From positions 26,256,202-26,320,201 of the forward strand of contig NC_023753.2 of assembly GCF_000499845.2 (NCBI RefSeq): DNA of 64,000 nt, in the 5' to 3' direction. Positions 58,370-64,000 of this stretch are shown one piece after another (the stretch's first letter is position 1; every line of letters begins with the position of its first letter). This DNA is from Phaseolus vulgaris. Lineage: Eukaryota > Streptophyta > Magnoliopsida > Fabales > Fabaceae. Made by a program: the position numbers and the translations under genes. The notes under the pieces are model-generated. The model was given only the letters and a program-made list of their open reading frames with translations, ran no database searches and had not been told where the DNA came from.

Positions 58370-60290
58370 TGACCTCCATAATAAACAGTCATGTAAGAAA
58401 ATTTTATTCAAATGGTTGTATATAAGATTACAAATCTTACACATTAGTCATTCTTGAGTTACCATACTATTCACAATTTTAGAGTTAGGGTTAGACTTCT
58501 ACTATTAGATCAATGGATAATGTTAGTATTATGGTTAGGGTTACTATTATGTAAGAGATTACACAATAAATATAAAAAAAATGTGAATTAATTTTATTTA
58601 TTAAAATAAATAATATTATTTATTTTACTAATTACAATAAAATTGTATTTTCTACAACCCAAAAAACAATATAATGTAATTAATTATTTTTCTCATAATA
58701 AATACCTTAAAGTTGTTTCAATTATTTTTTAAAATAGATCATAAACAGAAATAACATACAGTACATAATTTACAAAAATATTTCAAGTGGGTAAAGACTT
58801 TTTCCCTTAGTTTTTATTAATTAAGGACATCACCTTTTCGAAGAGGTAACTAATTTCTTGAAAAAATGCCGTCTCTTTAAAAGAATAACAAATCTTATGA
58901 AGACATTCTTAAAGACAAAAATATCTCCCCATTTTTAAATTATAATTTGTTAAACATTTTCCATTATTTGATTATTATTATTGTTACTATAAAAGTGTAA
59001 AATTTAGAATCATATTCTCATGTAAATTATATCAACCGAATATTAATTGAAATAAGCAATAATTAAACATATAATTTTTGTTAATGTATAATAAAGTTTT
59101 ATATCAATTAATGATTTCTTTACTAGTTTTATAATTAACGGAATAGTCGACAATTTGTTTTAGACCACAAATAATTTTTTATTAGAACTAATTTTATAAG
59201 GAGGTAACTTTTTTAAGTACATATAATTTATTTAAAATAAATAACATACATGCGAAAGTCTCCTTTTTTACACATTTTATCTTTTATTTTGATCTAGTTG
59301 AACTTTAAACGTAACAAAGGCATTTAAGATACCATTAAGAAATAATTTAATTAATTAAAATATTAGAAAAAGGGAAAAATACAAATTGAGGATGGAACAA
59401 AAATTGTTGATTTTTTGAAAATTTAGATTTTAAAATTGCGGAAAAATAGGAAAAATCAATTCAAATAAACTATATATTTATTTAAAAAAATTGCATACCA
59501 CAAATGATTTAAATACACCTTCAGTGCCTTATTGACTAACACAAAATTGAATATATAACATTAAACAGATATATTAACTAACATAAAATTGAATATAACA
59601 TTAAAAATATATATTAACTAACAAAAACCTGAATATAACATAAACAAACCATTAATACTACAATTCAATTAAACATTTGATTATTTTACATCCATACAAG
59701 TTAAACAAACAAATTTAACTTTTATTTCTCCATGTTTAAACAAATCCAACAAACTTGAAAGCTCAAAAAGATTAAGGACTAACCTGAAAGAAGAAGATTA
59801 GCACCCAACAACCACAGTCCCTAAACCCCACCTACAATTAATAAAACTTTGTAGTACTAAAACACACCACAACCTACAAAGAAAGCACAAATGCATATTA
59901 AAACCACCGATGCACAAGCACAACATACATTTTTTTATGAATTAAATAATAAAAAAAATACAAAGAACGAAACAAAACAACTCTACTGCCAATACAATAC
60001 AAGGCAATGTAGAACACAAATGAGTGTGCCCAAACCTGGACTGAAAACAAGTATATCTAAACTGGAATGGAGGCACAAGAACCTGGACTTAAGAAGGAAG
60101 AACTTTGTTGAGAAGAATGTTTATAAACAACGTCATTCACACAAAAAATATCCAACCTTCTTCTTTGCTTTTCACACTTTATATAAACATGGCACATATG
60201 ACCGTTGCTTGTGTTGATATTCATGGACCCAATGCCTTGTAAATCACCATCACGAACCAAGCTCTTGGTCAAGGAAAACATCAAAATCTT
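58370..60290. other. AT-rich spacer with a 50 bp tandem repeat
   Basis: No gene is supported. Three imperfect units of (A)TTAACTAACA(T)AAAATTGAAT-ATAACATTAAA lie at about 59531-59645. The 108-residue frame at 59891-60217 has no recognisable motif. Confidence 0.5.
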
Positions 60291-60293
60291 TGT

Positions 60294-60347
60294 ATGCCTT
60301 TTCAAGGAATCTATCTCTGCATGCCTTTTCAAGGAATCTATCTCTGC
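60294..60347. repeat. Perfect 27 bp tandem duplication
   Basis: The unit from ATGCCTTTTC to CTATCTCTGC is present twice without change (60294-60320, 60321-60347). Being perfect, it is probably recent. Confidence 0.92.
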
Positions 60348-60614
60348 ATGCATTTATCTCAAAAGCATTGTGCCCATGTGAAACCAAATGGAGCACTGTG
60401 ACCATGTGAAAAACTAGACTAAATGAGGGTAAATTCAAAAATAAGAGATGTTGACATGATTTTTCATCTACATCTCTTCATTTTGAGGGAGGGGATAGTT
60501 ACTGTTCACAGGTATATCTTTTCATTCTCTTCCTTACAAAACCCTGAATCCAAATAACTGATATTTTCTCACTTTTTTGTCTGTTAACAATACATCTAAA
60601 GAAACAAACAGACC

Positions 60615-60912
60615 TATTATAAAATATAACAGAGATGAACAAAAGAGTAAAAGGAAGACAAATGAGATGAGAATGAATATCTCGTATATTATTTTGTTGA
60701 GATCAAAACAAATAGTCTGAATATATATAAGCAATACATTCATTATAGGTATAGTTAAAGAGAGAAATAATCAATCAAATAAATACTATAATCATAACAG
60801 GAAAAACAAAATAAAGGTTATTCACCTCTATAAAGAGAAACAACTAATAATTAGAAAAAACACAATTAATATTAAGATTCTTTTATAACTCTGGTATCCA
60901 TATCCTTTAATA
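60615..60912 (-). repeat. 3' LTR of the copia element
   Basis: 298 bp. By eye it differs from its partner at about 18 positions and one indel, roughly 94 percent identity. Confidence 0.92.
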
Positions 60913-61711
60913 TCCCCCCACAAGTTGGGGAGCAAATATTGATGAGACCCAGCTTGGAACAAATACTCTTAAAAGATTGAGGACTTAAAGCTTTGATATA
61001 AATGTCAGCCAGTTGTTTTGTGGTGGAAATGGGAAGCAAATGGATGAGACCCTTCTTTAATTTTTCTCTAACAACATGACAATCTATTTCTATATGTTTT
61101 ATACGCTCGTGAAACACTAGATTTGTTGCAATGTATCTTGCTGAGTCATTGTCATAGTATAAAAGAGATGGTTGCTCAAAAGAAATTTTGAAATCTTGAA
61201 GAAGATAAGTTAGTCATTGAATTTCACATGTAACAATGGCCATAACCCTGTATTCAGCTTCACAAGAACTCTTTGATATCATGCTTTGCTTCTTTGATTT
61301 CTAGGATATGAGAGAATTCCCAAGATACACACTAAAACCAGTTACTGATTGTCTTGAATCACTATAGGTGCCCCAATCACTATCACAAAAGGCTTTGAGA
61401 TGAGCAGAAGTGTTGGAAGAGAAAAATAAACCAAGACTTGGAGCTCCTTTAATATATCTGAGAATTCTAATCGTTGCAGTATATTGAGCAATTGTAAGCT
61501 TAACAAGAAACTGAGAAAGTTGTTGCACATAAAATGTTATGTCAGTGAATATTCTAAACAAGAATCTTTTGTAGGCTTGAATATCTGTGAAAGGGACACT
61601 TCCAGTAGAAGAGAATTTTTCATGATTATTAATAGGAGTGAGTGCAGGTTTGTAGGCTAAAAGACCTGCATCTGTTAACAATTCCAATGCATATTTCCTT
61701 TGATTCACCAT
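60872..61711 (-). pseudogene. Copia RNase H domain
   Basis: The reading passes QRKYALELLTDAGLLAYKP, then AFCDSDWGTYSDSRQSVTGF (catalytic Asp), SSCEAEYRVMA (Glu), YYDNDSARYIA (Asp) and ERIKHIEIDCHVVREKL. All are boxes of the Ty1/copia RNase H. Stops near 61300 and 61220 break it. It follows RT directly on the minus strand, and its last codons run into the 3' LTR. Confidence 0.85.
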
Positions 61712-61714
61712 TAT

Positions 61715-62605
61715 TCATTTTTTACTTCTTGCTACTTCTAGACCAAGAAAATATCTTAAATCCCCAAGGTCCTTAATCTTGAATGTCTGATTCAAGGCTT
61801 GTTTAATTCGAGCAATCTCTTCTTTATCATTTCCTACCAATATTATATCATCCACATATACCAATAATGTTGTAAAAGGTCCTTCAGAAGAACTAATGAA
61901 CAATGAATGATAATTCATACATTGAGTATATCCCATAGAAAGCAAAAATGATGACAGTTTGGCAAACCACTCTCTACTGACTTGCTTAAGGCCATATAAA
62001 GCCTTTTTTAGTTTACAAACTTTTCCTGGTGGAATAGAAGTCAATCCAGGAGGAGCAACCATGTATACATTTTCTTTCAAATCTCCATGTAAAAAGGCAT
62101 TATTTATGTCTAATTATTTCAATTCCCAATTATAGATAGGAGCTAGAGAAAGAAGCAACCTTATGATGGTCATCTTTGCTACTGGAGAGAAAGTATCAAG
62201 GTAGTAAACGTTTTTTGTTTGTGTGTATCCCTTTTCCACTAACCTTGCTTTATACCTTTCAAATGTCCCATCAGCCTTATATTTCATTTTGAATACCCAT
62301 TTGCAACCTATGGCAGCTTTGTCCTTAGGCAGAAGAGTAGTCTCCCAAGTTTGATTTGACTCTAAAGCAGATATCTCACATTGCATAGCTTTTCTCCAAC
62401 AGTCATGTTTCACAGCTTCAGAATAAGTATTTGGCTCAACATGTGAAGAAAGAGACATAACAAAATATTTGTAAGAAGGTGATAAATTGTTATAAGAAAA
62501 AATAGAATTCAAAGGATATTTAACTCTTGAAGATGTATTGGAAACATTAAGATTACAATGATAATCCTTTAAATACTCAGGTGGTCTTTTTATTCTTGTA
62601 CTCAT
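61715..62605 (-). pseudogene. Copia reverse transcriptase domain
   Basis: The two frames 62605-62114 and 62080-61715 belong together and are parted by one TAA where family members have Gln (WELK-stop-LDINNAFLHGDL). Motifs: ALESNQTWE, GCKWVFKMKYKADG, YKARLVEKGYTQ, FSPVAKMTIIRLLLSLA, PPGKVCKLKKALYGLKQ, LLVYVDDIILVG (the catalytic YVDD) and LRYFLGLEVARS. Apart from the stop the domain is nearly whole. Confidence 0.9.
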
Positions 62606-62754
62606 TCAAACAGATTGATCTGATTCAAAATTTTGTTCTATGTCATGATCTTCATTGAGGTTTTGGTCTATATGGGAACAAACTTCTTCTGGAACCTCAA
62701 TGTGTGACTCACAATTATTACCACAAGGTGTAAGAATGGCTTGTGATGGCTGAC

Positions 62755-63640
62755 TCAAGACAGGTTGATCTTCAGCAAACAAAATTTGATCATAAATGTC
62801 AGGACTGTTAGTTTCATTGCTAGTATCTTGAACCCTTTGATATGGAAAAACATTTCATAAAAGACAACGTCCCTAGAAACAAAAATTTCTCTTGATTGAA
62901 TATTCAATAAAATATATCCTTTTGTCCCTTTTTTAAAACCAATAAAAACACATTTTGATGCCCTTGGATCAAATTTTCTTCTATTTGTTGACAAAGTGCT
63001 AGCATAACATAAAGAACCAAACACCTTTAATCCATTAAAATTTGCATCAGTTTTGTAAAGCATTTCATGAGGAGAAGAATAGTTTAAAACAGGTGTGGGA
63101 AGCATGTTTATAATATGCGCAACATGTATCACAGAATATGACCAATAAATTTTGGGTAAATGAGATTGTATCATAAGAGCTCTTGCTAAATATAATAAAT
63201 GACCATGTTTCCTTTCAACTATACTATTTTGTTGTGGAGTATTGACACATGATGTTTGATGTACTATTCCTTTATTGACAAAAAATGAGTCATGAAAAAT
63301 TCAGTCTCATTATCACTTCTTATTATTTTTATCGCGGTCTCAAATTGTGTTTGAACAAAAACAACAAAATTTTCCAAAGCCTTGACAACTTCAAATTTAT
63401 GTTTTAAAAGAAAAATTCATGTGTACCTCGAATAGTCATCAACTATGGTCAAAAAATATTTATGATCATGAATTGATGGTATTGAGTATGGTCCCCAAAT
63501 ATCTACATGAATAAAATCAAAACATTTTTTTGATTTAGATGTACTAATAGGAAATGAAAGTATCTTTTGCTTTGCAAAATGACAAACATCACAAACAAAA
63601 GATCTTGTAAGGGATCAACAACTTCACCCATGGATAAATG
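62755..63640 (-). pseudogene. Copia integrase domain, N-terminus lost
   Basis: The reading starts within the zinc region (CDVCHFAKQK, then HVDIWGPYSIPS with the first catalytic Asp) and goes on with SDNETEFF (second Asp), the worn third part, and the open frame 63174-62755 with [38 protein letters not shown] and [15 protein letters not shown]. The first half has several stops. It adjoins the gag deletion. Confidence 0.82.
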
Positions 63641-63675
63641 TAGCAATCAGAGCTCTAATCAGATCTCGGATATCA

Positions 63676-63974
63676 TATTATAAAATAGAACAGAGATGAA
63701 CAAAAGAGTAAAAGGAAGACAAATGATATGAGAATGAATATCTCTTATATTATTTTGTTGAGATAAAAACAAATAGTCTGAATGTATACAAGCAGTACAC
63801 TCATTCTAGTTCTAGCTAAAGAGAGAAATAATCAATCAAATAAATACTATAATCATAGCAGGAAAAAACAAAATAAAGGTTATTCACCTCTATAAAGAGA
63901 AACAACTAATAATTAGAAAAGACACAATTAATATTAAGATCATTCTATAACTCTGGTATCCATATCATTTAATA
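63676..63974 (-). repeat. 5' LTR of the copia element
   Basis: 299 bp, with the same TATTA..TAATA ends. The degenerate primer site is next to its inner edge (63664-63675). Confidence 0.92.
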
Positions 63975-64000
63975 AGACCCTTAAAGTTGCTCATTGACAC

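Larger units (their letters stand above)
60615..63974 (-). mobile_element. Ty1/copia retrotransposon, gag deleted, TSD AGACC
   Basis: Two direct LTRs, 60615-60912 and 63676-63974, bound a 3.36 kb element. AGACC is duplicated at 60610-60614 and 63975-63979. On the minus strand the LTR begins TATTAAAGG and ends TTATAATA, not TG..CA. A primer site TGATATCCGAGA, a worn copy of TGGTATCAGAGC, follows the 5' LTR. A purine tract GTGGGGGGA precedes the 3' LTR. Integrase, RT and RNase H lie between. Gag and protease are missing: the leader passes almost directly into integrase (about 63600). Stops in pol show it cannot move by itself. Confidence 0.92.

Noticed and set aside
1..64000. tRNA, rRNA, CRISPR arrays, bacterial operons, organelle DNA insertions
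   Set aside because: I looked for A/B-box and TTCGA loop patterns, regular repeat-spacer units and plastid gene sequence and found none that hold. The window is ordinary plant nuclear DNA in this respect.

Overview
This is a 64 kb stretch of plant nuclear DNA. The genes have introns with GT..AG borders, the intergenic DNA is very AT-rich, and the families are plant-specific: photosystem I PsaE, a plastid glutaredoxin, a TRM/DUF4378 protein, an S-protein homologue and a TOM2A-type tetraspanin. Retrotransposons, a CACTA-type MITE and a PIF/Harbinger element fill most of the rest. The dispersed repeats look like those of warm-season legumes (Phaseolus/Vigna/Glycine). That is an inference from recognition, not from a search.

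Layout. 1-1.1 kb: unresolved repeat-like DNA. 1.1-4.3 kb: decayed Ty1/copia element (minus) whose LTR ends about 110 bp before the glutaredoxin start. 4.4-7.6 kb: chloroplast GRXS12-type glutaredoxin (plus, 4 exons). 7.7-9.3 kb: gag-only Ty3/gypsy derivative with target-site duplications (TSDs), just past the glutaredoxin stop. 9.8-10.3 kb: tau GST relic. 11.2-11.5 kb: array of short palindromes. 12.0-12.5 kb: intact S-protein homologue (minus). 13.9 kb: small solo LTR with TSD. 16.2-17.5 kb: psaE (minus, 3 exons).

19.2-28 kb is a graveyard of related nuclear genes on the minus strand: a B3 pseudogene, an RPA70-like OB-fold pseudogene with two stops and a frameshift, and a second B3 pseudogene split by a 1.16 kb solo LTR. 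A second 1.07 kb solo LTR and one isolated PRP39-like exon also lie here. 28-34 kb is repeats, with Helitron-like termini, a 375 bp CACTA-type MITE with TAC TSDs and a copia RT relic.

34.2-38.4 kb: a seven-exon gene for an unrecognised 668-residue protein, preceded by a perfect palindromic E2F site. 40.3-43.8 kb: TRM/DUF4378 gene (5' end unresolved). 46.2-50.3 kb: tetraspanin gene (minus, 6 exons). 51.3-51.6 kb: a miniature (TRIM-like) LTR element. 54.8 kb: another Helitron-like terminus. 56-58.4 kb: PIF/Harbinger transposase and Myb/SANT partner, both broken. 60.6-64.0 kb: complete-ended copia element with non-canonical TA..TA LTR ends, AGACC TSDs and a deleted gag.

The host genes do not form a pathway. 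GRXS12 and PsaE act in the chloroplast, the TRM protein in cortical microtubule organisation, the tetraspanin in membranes, and the E2F-site gene probably in the cell cycle or DNA metabolism. No clearly new system is evident. The best candidates for something undescribed are the E2F-site gene, the clustered B3/RPA pseudogenes with nearby Helitron-like ends, the palindrome array, and the TA..TA copia family.
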